Source: Candidatus Staskawiczbacteria bacterium
GTDB taxonomy: Bacteria > Patescibacteriota > Minisyncoccia > Minisyncoccales > Staskawiczbacteraceae
Length of the DNA: 29,575 bases
Reading direction: 5' to 3'
Assembly (NCBI GenBank): GCA_943357015.1
Contig: CALRFZ010000007.1
Coordinates: 1-29,575, forward strand
The position numbers were made by a program, and so were the translations under genes. The notes under the pieces are model-generated. The model made no database searches. It was given only the letters and a program-made list of their open reading frames with translations, and was not told where the DNA came from. Position 1 is the first letter of the stretch. The number at the start of each line of letters is the position of its first letter. Below, piece by piece: positions 1 to 8,019 of this stretch.

Positions 1-19
1 TAGCAGTAAAGGTAACATA

Positions 20-56
20 AAAACACCAAGGGATTGTAAAAATCCCTTGGTGTTTT
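20..56 (-). terminator. Intrinsic terminator of the FKBP operon
   Basis: A perfect 16-bp stem (20-35 with 41-56) closes a 5-nt loop, with a T-rich tail on the minus strand. It lies just downstream of the FKBP stop codon. The A/T-flanked stem could also work in the opposite direction. Confidence 0.85.
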
Positions 57-83
57 AGGGTCAAAGCAAGCAAATGTGTAATT

Positions 84-638
84 TTAATTGATTTTTAAAA
101 GCTCAATTTCAAATATTAGCGTAGCATTGGGTGGAATAACACCTCCAGCACCCCTTGCCCCATAACCCAATTCTGGCGGAATAGTAAGATTTCTTTTTTC
201 ACCTATCTTCATACCAAGCACCCCCAATTCCCAGCCAGAAATTACACTGTTTTGACCCAACTTAAACTGAAACGGATCTCTGCCGGCGTTTAAACTTGAG
301 TCAAATTTAGTACCATCGGTTAATGTGCCAGTGTAATTGACTGTCACCAAATCACCACTTTTAGCTTCCGCGCCACTTCCCTCTTTTAGAATTTCTACTT
401 TCATATTTTGAATTTTATAACTTTTAATATTATTTAATATCGGCACGTTATTTTTTATAGTTCCATTTTTAGGCTCTGCAATACTAACTGGAGGTTGATA
501 GCTTGTATCAGATACCTGAACTTTACCATAAAAGAAAATGTAATATATTAAACCACAAACACTTAAGACCACAATAACACCTAATAGCAACCATTGCCAT
601 AAAGGGCGCACATAATAATCAAAGTTTTGTTCTTCCAT
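84..638 (-). CDS. Membrane-anchored FKBP-type peptidyl-prolyl cis-trans isomerase
   Basis: This 184-aa protein catalyses cis-trans isomerisation of X-Pro bonds, probably on the outer face of the membrane. Residues 1-12 are a short cytoplasmic tail, 13-36 a single transmembrane helix, 37-77 a linker, and 78-184 a complete FKBP domain. The pocket residues of human FKBP12 are present at matching spacing: Tyr102, Phe112-Asp113, Val132-Ile133, Trp136, Tyr159 and Phe176, so it should be active. The ATG at 638 is the only start that gives the usual anchor, and no Shine-Dalgarno sequence precedes it. It is the last of three closely spaced minus-strand genes (26 nt after the previous one) and is followed by a strong terminator. 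It probably helps fold secreted proteins. The domain call is firm; clients are unknown. Confidence 0.93.
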   Translation of the reverse strand: MEEQNFDYYVRPLWQWLLLGVIVVLSVCGLIYYIFFYGKVQVSDTSYQPPVSIAEPKNGTIKNNVPILNNIKSYKIQNMKVEILKEGSGAEAKSGDLVTVNYTGTLTDGTKFDSSLNAGRDPFQFKLGQNSVISGWELGVLGMKIGEKRNLTIPPELGYGARGAGGVIPPNATLIFEIELLKIN

Positions 639-664
639 ATTTTTAGGATTAATATTTTTTTAAA

Positions 665-1051
665 TTATACAAAAAAATATTTTAAGATGCAAATCGAAAT
701 ATAACCTGTGACAGACAATTGCATTAATGGAGTAATTCCCACCCCTAAAATTATAGGCATAGTTTTGGCATAATCCCATTTACCAGCTTTTAGAGAATAA
801 ACTTCCCAAAAATAGGCAAACAGTAAACTGGCGGTAATATAAAATACAATATAGTAACTGGGAAACAGTAAATAACCAAAAAAATAAATTAGGCAAATAA
901 CAACGCCATCAAACAACGAAGCTTTTAAAATTAGATAAACATATCTTTTCAATGGTGCAGTTAAACAAGTAGTGTACAAAACACTATGAACTAATTCATA
1001 AAATAAATTTAGAAAAAAAGCGATAAAAAATAAATTAATTAAAAATTCCAT
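665..1051 (-). CDS. Small polytopic membrane protein, conserved in CPR (function unknown)
   Basis: This 128-aa protein is almost entirely hydrophobic, with about four transmembrane helices (roughly residues 3-22, 43-62, 65-85 and 97-125). Polar positions inside helices include the Glu-Leu-Val-His stretch near residue 20 and a Glu-Val-Tyr...Lys-Trp-Asp-Tyr segment before the last helix. I recall similar short proteins in Parcubacteria but cannot name a family; the Trp-x-Tyr segment faintly recalls lycopene-cyclase-type membrane proteins, which is only a resemblance. It sits 11 nt downstream of the VIT/MbfA-like gene and 26 nt upstream of the FKBP gene, so the three are probably co-transcribed. 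No function can be assigned. Confidence 0.7.
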   Translation of the reverse strand: MEFLINLFFIAFFLNLFYELVHSVLYTTCLTAPLKRYVYLILKASLFDGVVICLIYFFGYLLFPSYYIVFYITASLLFAYFWEVYSLKAGKWDYAKTMPIILGVGITPLMQLSVTGYISICILKYFFV

Positions 1052-1062
1052 CGTAAAATACT

Positions 1063-1542
1063 TTATGCGCTTCCAATAACTATTCCGGCCAGAATCACCA
1101 ACGCGCCACCAAAAACTACCTGCAATGCCGAAATTGAAAAACTCATTTTAAAATAACGATAACGAATGTAAGATATAGCAACTAATTCCAAGCCAACCAC
1201 TGCGTATGCTAATGGCAGGGCTTGATTAAGGCTTGGCAATAAAAACGGCACAGTGTGCAAAATGCCACCCAAAAATGTCATTCCTCCCGTCACAAATCCC
1301 CGACGAATTGGGTGACCCCTGCCAGTATGAATTCCTGTATCAGATAATGCCTCGGCAAAACCCATACTAATAGCAGCTCCAACCGCAGACGACACACCAA
1401 TTAACAGCGCAATGTGAGGTGATTTAGTGGCAAAAGCGGCGGCAAATAATGGCGCTAAAGTAGAAACCGACCCGTCCATTAAACCCAAAAGTGCGGGCTG
1501 GACATATTGCAAAATAAAATTTCTATTTTCTTGATTATCCAT
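1063..1542 (-). CDS. VIT/CCC1-family iron (manganese) transporter, MbfA-type membrane domain without its ferritin domain
   Basis: This 159-aa membrane protein matches the C-terminal membrane domain of MbfA (membrane-bound ferritin, an iron exporter in rhizobia) and more widely the VIT1/CCC1 family. Diagnostic segments are the first-helix GLMDGSVSTLAPLF motif (residues 20-33), the ISMGFAEALSD helix (about 58-68) and the following TGRGHP loop. Classical MbfA carries an N-terminal rubrerythrin-like di-iron domain of about 150 residues; here the protein starts only about 12 residues before the membrane domain, so the metal-sensing part is absent. It probably moves Fe2+ or Mn2+ out of the cytosol. 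It is the first gene of a three-gene operon, and a TATAAT box ends exactly 7 nt before the ATG, suggesting a leaderless mRNA. Family call is firm; substrate is inferred. Confidence 0.85.
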   Translation of the reverse strand: MDNQENRNFILQYVQPALLGLMDGSVSTLAPLFAAAFATKSPHIALLIGVSSAVGAAISMGFAEALSDTGIHTGRGHPIRRGFVTGGMTFLGGILHTVPFLLPSLNQALPLAYAVVGLELVAISYIRYRYFKMSFSISALQVVFGGALVILAGIVIGSA

Positions 1543-1548
1543 AAATTT

Positions 1549-1554
1549 ATTATA
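1549..1554 (-). promoter_or_regulatory. Candidate -10 box (TATAAT) for the VIT-FKBP operon
   Basis: A consensus TATAAT on the minus strand ends 7 nt before the A of the ATG at 1542, so the predicted transcription start coincides with the start codon. The -35 region is poor (TAGGAT at a 17-nt spacer). Confidence 0.5.
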
Positions 1555-1612
1555 TAGTATTTTTTAAGAAAATCCTAATACAGTATAAGAATAATATTGA
1601 TTAAAATTTAGT

Positions 1613-1640
1613 AAAAACAAAAACTGCTTTTTGGCAGTTT
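1613..1640 (-). terminator. Intrinsic terminator of the DEAD-box helicase gene
   Basis: A 7-bp AAACTGC/GCAGTTT stem (1621-1627 with 1634-1640) is followed on the minus strand by a T-rich tail (1613-1620). It lies about 20 nt past the helicase stop codon. A T-run at 1644-1650 would allow some plus-strand function. Confidence 0.75.
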
Positions 1641-1657
1641 AAGTTTTTTTATAAATA

Positions 1658-2986
1658 TTACCTACCAAACTTTTTTTTAAACGGACGCGGATTAAAATTG
1701 CTTTTTGGTCGGGGGTTATATTTATGATTTAACGGCGTGTTTTTTTCAAAAGCAGTATTTTTTTTATAAATAAAATTTTGCTGAGGAGTATTTGGCACGT
1801 ATTGGGCTTGTGGCAAATCTGGCAATTGCAAAATTGGAATAGTTGAGCGAATTAAGCGCTCAATTTCACGAACCTTGCTTCTTTGTTCTGGCATAACAAA
1901 AGAAATGGCTTTGCCTGTCATACCTGCGCGACCCGTGCGTCCAATTCTATGCACATAATCTCCAGGGCTTTCTGGTAAATCAAAATTTACTACAAGTTCA
2001 ATACCCTTAACATCAATACCGCGTGAAGCAATATCTGTGGCCACCAAAACCCTAAATTTACCAGACTTAAAACCATCTAAAGCCTGACGACGTTGATACA
2101 ATGTTCGATTAGAATGAATTTCTGTCGCAGTAAATTTTCTATCAATTAACTGGTCGCAGATTTTTTTGGCGCCATGTTTAGTACGAGAAAAAACCAATAC
2201 ACTACCTTTATATTCGGCTAGCAGTTTTTCTAATAGGCGAATTTTATAATCTTTTTTGACAAAAAATAATTCGTGTTCAACTTTTTCCGCGGTCGTACCC
2301 TGACGCGCAATCTCTACTCGGACAGGAAGCTTCATATGTAAAGTTGCAATTTTAATAATGGAATCTGGCATTGTCGCAGAAAATAACAAGGTTTGACGCT
2401 CTTTTGGCACTGAAAGTAAAATTTGCTTAATTTGTGGAGCAAAACCCATATCAAACATACAATCCGCTTCATCTAAAACTAAAATCGCAACGCTACCAAG
2501 ATTTAAGGTTTTTTGTTTAATATGATCGTTGATTCGCCCTGGAGTACCAATAATAATATGAGGATTGTAACGCAATTGCTGGATTTGCTGATACATAGAC
2601 GCACCTCCAATCAATACTGCGACTCGCAAGCCAAATGACCGCCCAATTTTCATTAAGGTAATTGCAATTTGGTCGGCTAATTCTCGGGTTGGCAAAATAA
2701 CCAAACCTTTTTTATCAGGCATTTGCATTAATCTTTGAATTAAGGGAATTCCAAAGGCCAAAGATTTACCAGTACCCGTTTGCGCAATTCCTACCACATC
2801 CTTACCCTCAACAGCTACAGGAATAGCTTTATGCTGAATTGGGGTTGGGGCAATAAATTTTAATTGTTCCAATACTGCTAAAATGTTTTCCGACACACCA
2901 AGGCCAGCAAAACCATTACCTTGATTTTGAGCAGTATTTACCGGGATAGTGGTTTTTTCTTTATTATCTATATTTGAATTATTCAT
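1658..2986 (-). CDS. DEAD-box ATP-dependent RNA helicase (RhlE/CshA-like)
   Basis: This 442-aa helicase uses ATP to remodel RNA, typically in ribosome assembly, cold adaptation or RNA decay. All core motifs are visible in order: a Q motif near residues 27-55, Walker A AQTGTGKS (68-75), PTRELA (about 99-104), TPGR, the DEAD box (172-175), SAT, the VFSRTKHG block, ATDIASRGID and HRIGRTGRAG. The last 60 residues are a Lys/Arg/Asn/Pro-rich tail ending in a basic cluster, typical of RNA-binding tails in RhlE-type proteins. Transcription appears monocistronic, from a strong TTGACA/TACAAT promoter to the terminator at 1613-1640. The predicted transcription start is the A of the ATG, so the mRNA may be leaderless. 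Subfamily within DEAD-box is uncertain. Confidence 0.95.
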   Translation of the reverse strand: MNNSNIDNKEKTTIPVNTAQNQGNGFAGLGVSENILAVLEQLKFIAPTPIQHKAIPVAVEGKDVVGIAQTGTGKSLAFGIPLIQRLMQMPDKKGLVILPTRELADQIAITLMKIGRSFGLRVAVLIGGASMYQQIQQLRYNPHIIIGTPGRINDHIKQKTLNLGSVAILVLDEADCMFDMGFAPQIKQILLSVPKERQTLLFSATMPDSIIKIATLHMKLPVRVEIARQGTTAEKVEHELFFVKKDYKIRLLEKLLAEYKGSVLVFSRTKHGAKKICDQLIDRKFTATEIHSNRTLYQRRQALDGFKSGKFRVLVATDIASRGIDVKGIELVVNFDLPESPGDYVHRIGRTGRAGMTGKAISFVMPEQRSKVREIERLIRSTIPILQLPDLPQAQYVPNTPQQNFIYKKNTAFEKNTPLNHKYNPRPKSNFNPRPFKKKFGR

Positions 2987-2992
2987 ATTTTG

Positions 2993-3021
2993 ATTGTATA
3001 CTAAAAATTATTAAATGTCAA
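2993..3021 (-). promoter_or_regulatory. Sigma-70-type promoter of the DEAD-box helicase gene
   Basis: On the minus strand a perfect -35 TTGACA (3016-3021) lies 17 nt from a -10 TACAAT (2993-2998). The -10 ends 7 nt before the A of the ATG at 2986. This is the best-formed promoter in the window and predicts a leaderless transcript. Confidence 0.75.
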
Positions 3022-3031
3022 ACAATAATAT

Positions 3032-3076
3032 GGTTACTAACCCTCGCCCCTACCAAAAACTATATTTTTATGGTAG
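3032..3076. promoter_or_regulatory. Palindromes in the divergent helicase/exporter intergenic region
   Basis: Two inverted repeats lie between the divergent helicase and exporter genes. The first is an 11-bp palindrome GGTTA-C-TAACC (3032-3042). The second is CTACCA (3050-3055) with TGGTAG (3071-3076), whose loop holds complementary A- and T-runs that can extend the stem. They may be operator sites for the exporter operon; no regulator gene is adjacent, so this is inference. Confidence 0.3.
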
Positions 3077-3121
3077 AGTATTAAAACTAAATACAAGGTA
3101 AATAACCTAAAAAATACAAAC

Positions 3122-4627
3122 ATGAATTTTAAAAAATTACTGAGCAGAAAATATATTATATTTACAACCATCACTATTGTCCTGATCGTGGCGGGATATT
3201 TTTTATTCTTTAATAGCAAGAATGAACAAGAATTACTAACAGTTCATCCGGCTGATTTTTTGCAGGAAGTTTCGGCATCAGGAAAAATCACGGCTAAAGA
3301 AAATTTAAACTTGTCATTTCAAGAGGCTGGTCAAGTATCTTTTGTGCCAGTAAAAATCGGCGACAGTGTATATGCTGGTCAATTACTTGCCAGTCAAAAT
3401 AACGGCGAACTGCAAGCTCAATTTTCACAAATGCAGGCCGGAGTAGATTTACAAGAGGCTAAATTAAAACAACTTTTAGCCGGCGCCTCACCTGAAGATG
3501 TTCAAATTGCACAAGATGCTGTTACTTTTGCGAAACAAAATCTTACCAATTCTCAAGTTAGCGCTCTAGCAACCTTAGATAACGCATACAATGCAATTTA
3601 TAATGCCTACACCACCGTTTCATATATGCAGAATACTTATTTTTATGCTTCAGACATTCAAGGGATAAAGGTACAGGACAGTAAAAGAGTTATTAGCGAT
3701 AGCTTAGACATCGCTAAAAAGTATTTAGAAGATGCTAAAAGTTCTAGTGAAAATATTGATAGCGCGATATCAAGACTAAATATTGATCTAAATAATACTT
3801 TGTCTAGCTTGCAAATTGTGCGTCAACAATGCGAAGAAGGGGTGTATTATTTACGAGTTTCCACCACAGATAAAAATACTTTAGATACTCAAAAAAACAC
3901 TATCACAACCAATCTTAGTTCCCTATCAACTATTGGAGCAAGCATTGCCTCATACAAAGTGGCAATCACTCAGGCCCAAAATGCTTTGACTCTTAAAAAG
4001 TCTCCTCCCAGATTATCTGATATTGCAGTTTATCAGGCGCAAATAGATCAAGCTAAGGCTAGCTTACAACAAGTAGTGGCTCAACTAAACAAAAAAAGAA
4101 TATACTCCCCTATTAATGGAATTATTACTGTCGTTAATGCCAAAGTGGGAGGCATTTTTTCTTCAGCCAATACAGCAATATCGGTTATCAGTAAAAATAA
4201 TTTTGAAATTGAAAGTTTTATACCGCAAATTAATATCTCATTAATTTCAGTTGGCCAGGAAGCAAAAATTATTTTAGACTCCTATGGTGATGCTGAATTT
4301 TTAGCTAAGGTTATTTCTATTGATCCGGCTGAGACCATTAAAGATGGTGTTTCAACCTACAAAGTAATGCTTGAATTTATCAATAACGATGATAATCGTA
4401 TTAAATCTGGTATGACTGGAAATATAGTTATTACCACTCTAAAAAAATCTAACGTAATTTCCGTACCACAAGGAATAATAATTTACCGAAATGGTCAAAA
4501 ATTTGTGCACGTAAAAAACGGCGAAAATATTAATGAAGCAAAAGTTGAAACTGGTTCAGTGTCTTTTAATGGCAACATTGAAATTATAAGTGGACTGCAA
4601 GACGGGAATATTGTAATAGTAAAATAA
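3122..4627 (+). CDS. Periplasmic-adaptor (HlyD/MacA/YknX-like) subunit of an ABC exporter
   Basis: This 501-aa membrane fusion protein should link an ABC transporter to the cell exterior. Residues 1-12 are a basic cytoplasmic tail and 13-30 a single anchor helix. Next come the first half of the lipoyl (barrel-sandwich) domain, with its GDSVYAGQLLA turn (about residues 79-89), a very long helical hairpin (about 95-320, Gln/Ala/Leu-rich), the second lipoyl half beginning at the SPINGIITVVNAKVG segment, then beta-barrel and membrane-proximal domains to the C-terminus. The helical section is longer than in MacA. It heads a four-gene plus-strand unit, 19 nt before the permease. In a cell without a classical outer membrane, the Bacillus YknX type is the closer model. 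Exported substrate is unknown. Confidence 0.9.
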   Translation: MNFKKLLSRKYIIFTTITIVLIVAGYFLFFNSKNEQELLTVHPADFLQEVSASGKITAKENLNLSFQEAGQVSFVPVKIGDSVYAGQLLASQNNGELQAQFSQMQAGVDLQEAKLKQLLAGASPEDVQIAQDAVTFAKQNLTNSQVSALATLDNAYNAIYNAYTTVSYMQNTYFYASDIQGIKVQDSKRVISDSLDIAKKYLEDAKSSSENIDSAISRLNIDLNNTLSSLQIVRQQCEEGVYYLRVSTTDKNTLDTQKNTITTNLSSLSTIGASIASYKVAITQAQNALTLKKSPPRLSDIAVYQAQIDQAKASLQQVVAQLNKKRIYSPINGIITVVNAKVGGIFSSANTAISVISKNNFEIESFIPQINISLISVGQEAKIILDSYGDAEFLAKVISIDPAETIKDGVSTYKVMLEFINNDDNRIKSGMTGNIVITTLKKSNVISVPQGIIIYRNGQKFVHVKNGENINEAKVETGSVSFNGNIEIISGLQDGNIVIVK

Positions 4628-4646
4628 ATTGCATTGAGCCTAAAAA

Positions 4647-5906
4647 ATGTTTGAAAAATTAATCCTAAACTCAAAAATTGGCTTATTTTTAGCCTTTCGT
4701 CAAATTAAGAGATCTAGTTGGTGGACAACTGGATTAATTGTATTTGTGATGGTTTTAACGTTTTTAAATTTAGTTGTGGTTTCTGGCATTTTAGTGGGAT
4801 TAATTGAAGGATCAATATCAGCTTGGCACAAACAATACACCGGCGATATTATTATTTCTAGCCTGGCCAATAAGGATTATATTGAAAACAGTCCCAATAT
4901 TGTTAATTTATTAAAAAATATACCTGACATAAATCAAGTTAGCGTTAGATTTAATAAGGGAGTAATTTTAGAAGCTAATTATCAAACTAAAAAAACTAGC
5001 GATAAATCCAATACTGCTTCTGCTCAATTAATCGGTATTAATCCGGACAAAGAAAACCAATTAACCGGACTTGCAGGTCATGTTACCGAAGGTTCTTATT
5101 TGAATTCTAGTGATTATGATCAAGTTTTAATTGGTAATTTTTTATTAAAACAATACGTGCCAGTAGATAATCCGGGGTTTTCCGCGCTTGAAAATGTTGG
5201 CGTTGGAACTAAGATAAGAATTATTTTAGGAGATGTAATTAAAGAAGTAACAGTTAAGGGAATTTTAAAAAGTAAAGTTGATAATGTTAGCATGGGTCTT
5301 TTTATGATAGACAGTGAAGTTAAAAATTTAATTGGACGCAATGATGGCAACGCTACTCAAATTGCCATAAATCTTAAACAAAATACCGATCCTCTAAAAA
5401 TCAAAAGCACCCTGATTTTAGCTGGTGTTAACAAGAGCGCCAAGGTGCAAACCTATGTGGACGCACAACCAAAATTTCTTAAAGATATTATTGCCACCTT
5501 TGCTATGCTGGGAAACGCACTAAGTTCAATTGGACTGGTGGTTGCCGCTATTACTATTTTTATTGTTATTTTTATTAATGCTATTACTCGTCGCAAATTT
5601 ATTGGTATCTTAAAAGGCATTGGTATTAACGGTCAAGCCATTGAAATTGCTTATATTTTTCAATCAATGTTTTACGCAATACTAGGTTCTAGCATTGGAC
5701 TTTTAATTGTTTACCTTGGATTGGTCCCGCTATTTTTAGCTCACCCAATTAACTTTCCGTTTTCTGATGGTATTTTAGTGGCGCCATTTTTAGAAACTCT
5801 GATTCGAGTTGGGCTTTTAGTTTTTGCAACTCTAATCGCCGGCTACATTCCAGCCAGAATGATTGTTAGAAAAAATACACTCGATAGTATTTTAGGAAGA
5901 AACTAA
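4647..5906 (+). CDS. ABC transporter permease, MacB/FtsX family (YknZ-like)
   Basis: This 419-aa permease has the MacB/FtsX layout. There is one helix near residues 27-50, a large extracytoplasmic MacB-type periplasmic core domain (about 55-275), then three C-terminal helices near 283-310, 335-360 and 380-402. The last loop carries the family's PARMIVRKNTLDSIL-type ending, which contacts the ATPase. In this family the permease works as a dimer in mechanotransmission rather than classical channel transport. It lies between the adaptor and the ATPase genes, 10 nt before the latter, so the three proteins should form one complex. The ATPase is a separate protein rather than fused as in E. coli MacB. 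Substrate cannot be told from sequence. Confidence 0.9.
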   Translation: MFEKLILNSKIGLFLAFRQIKRSSWWTTGLIVFVMVLTFLNLVVVSGILVGLIEGSISAWHKQYTGDIIISSLANKDYIENSPNIVNLLKNIPDINQVSVRFNKGVILEANYQTKKTSDKSNTASAQLIGINPDKENQLTGLAGHVTEGSYLNSSDYDQVLIGNFLLKQYVPVDNPGFSALENVGVGTKIRIILGDVIKEVTVKGILKSKVDNVSMGLFMIDSEVKNLIGRNDGNATQIAINLKQNTDPLKIKSTLILAGVNKSAKVQTYVDAQPKFLKDIIATFAMLGNALSSIGLVVAAITIFIVIFINAITRRKFIGILKGIGINGQAIEIAYIFQSMFYAILGSSIGLLIVYLGLVPLFLAHPINFPFSDGILVAPFLETLIRVGLLVFATLIAGYIPARMIVRKNTLDSILGRN

Positions 5907-5916
5907 AAATCAAACG

Positions 5917-6591
5917 ATGATTCAAACAAAAAATTTAATTAAAACATTTAAGGATGGTGATGCAGAAACCAAGGTACTTAAAGGTATTGATTTTAGAGCC
6001 GAAAACGGACAGTTTATTGTGATTATGGGTAGATCCGGTAGCGGAAAAAGCACATTTTTATACCAGATGTCATTGCTTGACTATCCAACTTCAGGTCAAA
6101 TTATCATTAATGGCAGAGACACTAGCACCATGAGTTCACAGGAAAGAATATTATTTCGCTTGACTCAATGCGGTTACGTTTTTCAGGATTACGCATTGCT
6201 ACCAGAACTTACCGCACTTGAAAATGTTGTTTTGCCACTTTTAATGCAGGGTATTAGTAAAAAAACTGCCAACACCATTGCCAAGGAAGCGCTAACTAAG
6301 GTTGGACTCTCTCATCGTTTTTATAACTTACCTAGTCACTTATCGGGCGGAGAACAACAACGCACTTCAATTGCGAGGGCTATTGCCCACAAACCAAAAA
6401 TATTATTTGCCGATGAACCAACTGCCAATTTAGATAACGAATCATCTAAAGCCATATTAGATATCTTCCAAGAATTGCATCGGCAAGGACAAACTATTAT
6501 TATGGTTACCCATGAAGAACAATATGCTATGTTGGCACAAAAAATTATAAGACTTGACGACGGAAAAATAGTTTTTGATACAAAAAATTAA
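5917..6591 (+). CDS. ABC transporter ATP-binding protein (MacB/LolD/YknY type)
   Basis: This 224-aa nucleotide-binding protein powers the neighbouring permease. Visible motifs are Walker A GRSGSGKST (38-46), a Q-loop in the YVFQDYALLPELT segment (about 77-89), the signature LSGGEQQR (142-149), Walker B ILFADEP with catalytic Glu167, a D-loop in the TANLD segment, and the switch His199. The length and the GGEQQR signature are typical of the LolD/MacB/FtsE class rather than importer ATPases. It is complete and should be active. It lies 10 nt after the permease and 17 nt before the LUD-domain gene, on the same strand. The class is firm; the physiological substrate is not. Confidence 0.95.
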   Translation: MIQTKNLIKTFKDGDAETKVLKGIDFRAENGQFIVIMGRSGSGKSTFLYQMSLLDYPTSGQIIINGRDTSTMSSQERILFRLTQCGYVFQDYALLPELTALENVVLPLLMQGISKKTANTIAKEALTKVGLSHRFYNLPSHLSGGEQQRTSIARAIAHKPKILFADEPTANLDNESSKAILDIFQELHRQGQTIIMVTHEEQYAMLAQKIIRLDDGKIVFDTKN

Positions 6592-6608
6592 AAATCAAAT
6601 AAAATAAT

Positions 6609-7226
6609 ATGAATTATAATACAGTTGCTAGCAACAATATAATCAATGAAGTGTTAAAAAATTTGTCTAACAATAATATAGAAGGAATTTTTGTGCAAAA
6701 CAAACAAGAGGCGCTGGATAAAATTAAAGAATTAATTCCAGCTAGAGCCTCAATTATGAACGGCTCCTCAAAGACTTTGGAGCAAATAGGATTTATAGAT
6801 TATTTAAAAACTGACAATCATAGTTGGAATAACCTGCATAAAAATATTTTAGAAGAAAAAAATCCAGAAAAACAAGCCCTATTAAGAAAGCAGGCAGTAC
6901 TATCAGATTATTATCTGGGATCTGTGCACGCACTTTCAAAAACCGGGGAATTTATTATTGCTTCAAATAGCGGTAGTCAATTACCACATATTGCATATAC
7001 ATCAACAAATCTAATTTTTGTTGTCGGCGCGCAAAAAATTGTCGCAACAATTAACGAGGGCCTAAAAAGATTAGACGAATATGTAATACCACTAGAAGAT
7101 AAAAATTTAATGGAGAAATTTAACGCCCACACCTATCCTTCAAAAATTTTAATTTTTAAAAAAGAGCCATCTTTTATGCAGAGAAAAGTAAGAATTATTA
7201 TTGTTAATGAAGTGCTAGGATTTTAA
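6609..7226 (+). CDS. LUD-domain protein (LutC/YkgG-like, DUF162)
   Basis: This 205-aa protein belongs to the LUD family, named after subunits of the LutABC lactate-utilisation complex. Typical features are the N-terminal helical part ending in a Met-Asn-Gly-Ser-Ser-Lys-Thr-Leu segment (about 50-57), the ALSKTGEFIIASNSGSQ strand region (about 108-124), and the VVGAQKIVATINEGLKRL segment (about 138-155), equivalent to the GxxKIV signature. LutA and LutB are absent from the window, so it probably works alone; single LUD proteins occur in many small genomes with no known reaction. It is the last gene of the exporter unit, 17 nt after the ATPase, and is followed by a terminator. Whether it relates to the transporter or is just co-transcribed cannot be decided. 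Confidence 0.85.
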   Translation: MNYNTVASNNIINEVLKNLSNNNIEGIFVQNKQEALDKIKELIPARASIMNGSSKTLEQIGFIDYLKTDNHSWNNLHKNILEEKNPEKQALLRKQAVLSDYYLGSVHALSKTGEFIIASNSGSQLPHIAYTSTNLIFVVGAQKIVATINEGLKRLDEYVIPLEDKNLMEKFNAHTYPSKILIFKKEPSFMQRKVRIIIVNEVLGF

Positions 7227-7240
7227 TTTTATGTATACTA

Positions 7241-7267
7241 AAAAACTGCACAAATTGTGCAGTTTTT
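7241..7267. terminator. Bidirectional terminator between LUD and SDR genes
   Basis: A 27-nt palindrome has arms 7241-7253 and 7255-7267 around a single central A, giving a stem of about 11 bp with a short loop. Each arm ends in a T-run on its own strand. It lies between two convergent genes and can serve both. Confidence 0.85.
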
Positions 7268-7289
7268 AATTCACAAAAAATTTTAAAGA

Positions 7290-8000
7290 CTATGCAATTG
7301 TTCTTCCGCCGTCAATTGTTAAAATCGTACCTGTCACAAAATCTGCATCCAATAAATATAATACCCCTTTAGTAATTTCTTCTGCTCCACCCCACCGCTT
7401 TAATGGCGTACCAGCTAAAACCTCTTCGTTTTCCTGATCTGACAAATCTGGTGGCCTTAACATTGGCCCAGGGGCAATAACATTTACCAAAATATGCGGA
7501 GCCAATTCTTTGGCTAAGGACTTAGTTAGACCAACAATCGCAGATTTGGCAGTGTTATAGGGCAAATAATCTTGATAGGGACTTTCTAGCACCGACCAAT
7601 CCGAAAAAAGAATCATTTTACCACGTAACAACCCATTATTTTTAAGTAATTCGTCACCAATAATTTTACCTAACAAATATGAGCTTTTAGCAATAACATT
7701 CATATTTTTATCCCATTGACTCTCATCCAAGTCAGACCATTTAGATTTTTCATAAATAGCCACCATATGAATTAAGCCGTCAATCCGACCAAATTTATTT
7801 TTAGCTTCCTGAGTAAGTCGCACAATATCAGATTTCTTAGAAACATCTGCCTGCACCGCAAATCCGTGCGGACCTGCCTCTTTTATATCTTTAAAATAAG
7901 TAATCACCAAATTAGCACCCCGATCCTTTAAAGCCTTTGCCACATCTTGACCAATTCTATTGGCGCCAGTAAGAATAATTGTTTTATTTTTTAGATCCAT
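7290..8000 (-). CDS. Short-chain dehydrogenase/reductase (SDR) family oxidoreductase
   Basis: This 236-aa NAD(P)-dependent oxidoreductase has a Rossmann fold. It shows the cofactor motif TGANRIG (11-17), the ADVS segment (51-54) binding the adenine ring, the catalytic Tyr148 and Lys152 of YxxxK with Ser133 or Ser136 upstream, and a C-terminal TIDGG ending typical of FabG/pteridine-reductase-like SDRs. The usual NNAG motif after strand 4 is replaced by a His-Met-Val-Ala sequence near residue 78, a deviation worth noting. It is last in a run of six minus-strand genes, 19 nt after the Pif1-like helicase, and ends at the bidirectional terminator. The substrate is unknown; FabG-like or FolM-like activity are possibilities. 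Confidence 0.88.
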   Translation of the reverse strand: MDLKNKTIILTGANRIGQDVAKALKDRGANLVITYFKDIKEAGPHGFAVQADVSKKSDIVRLTQEAKNKFGRIDGLIHMVAIYEKSKWSDLDESQWDKNMNVIAKSSYLLGKIIGDELLKNNGLLRGKMILFSDWSVLESPYQDYLPYNTAKSAIVGLTKSLAKELAPHILVNVIAPGPMLRPPDLSDQENEEVLAGTPLKRWGGAEEITKGVLYLLDADFVTGTILTIDGGRTIA

Positions 8001-8019
8001 TTTTTTAAATTTTAATATT

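Noticed and set aside
3037..3219. 60-codon minus-strand ORF in the helicase/exporter divergent region
   Set aside because: It overlaps the start of the adaptor gene on the other strand and the palindromes, and its hydrophobic translation comes from A/T-rich sequence.
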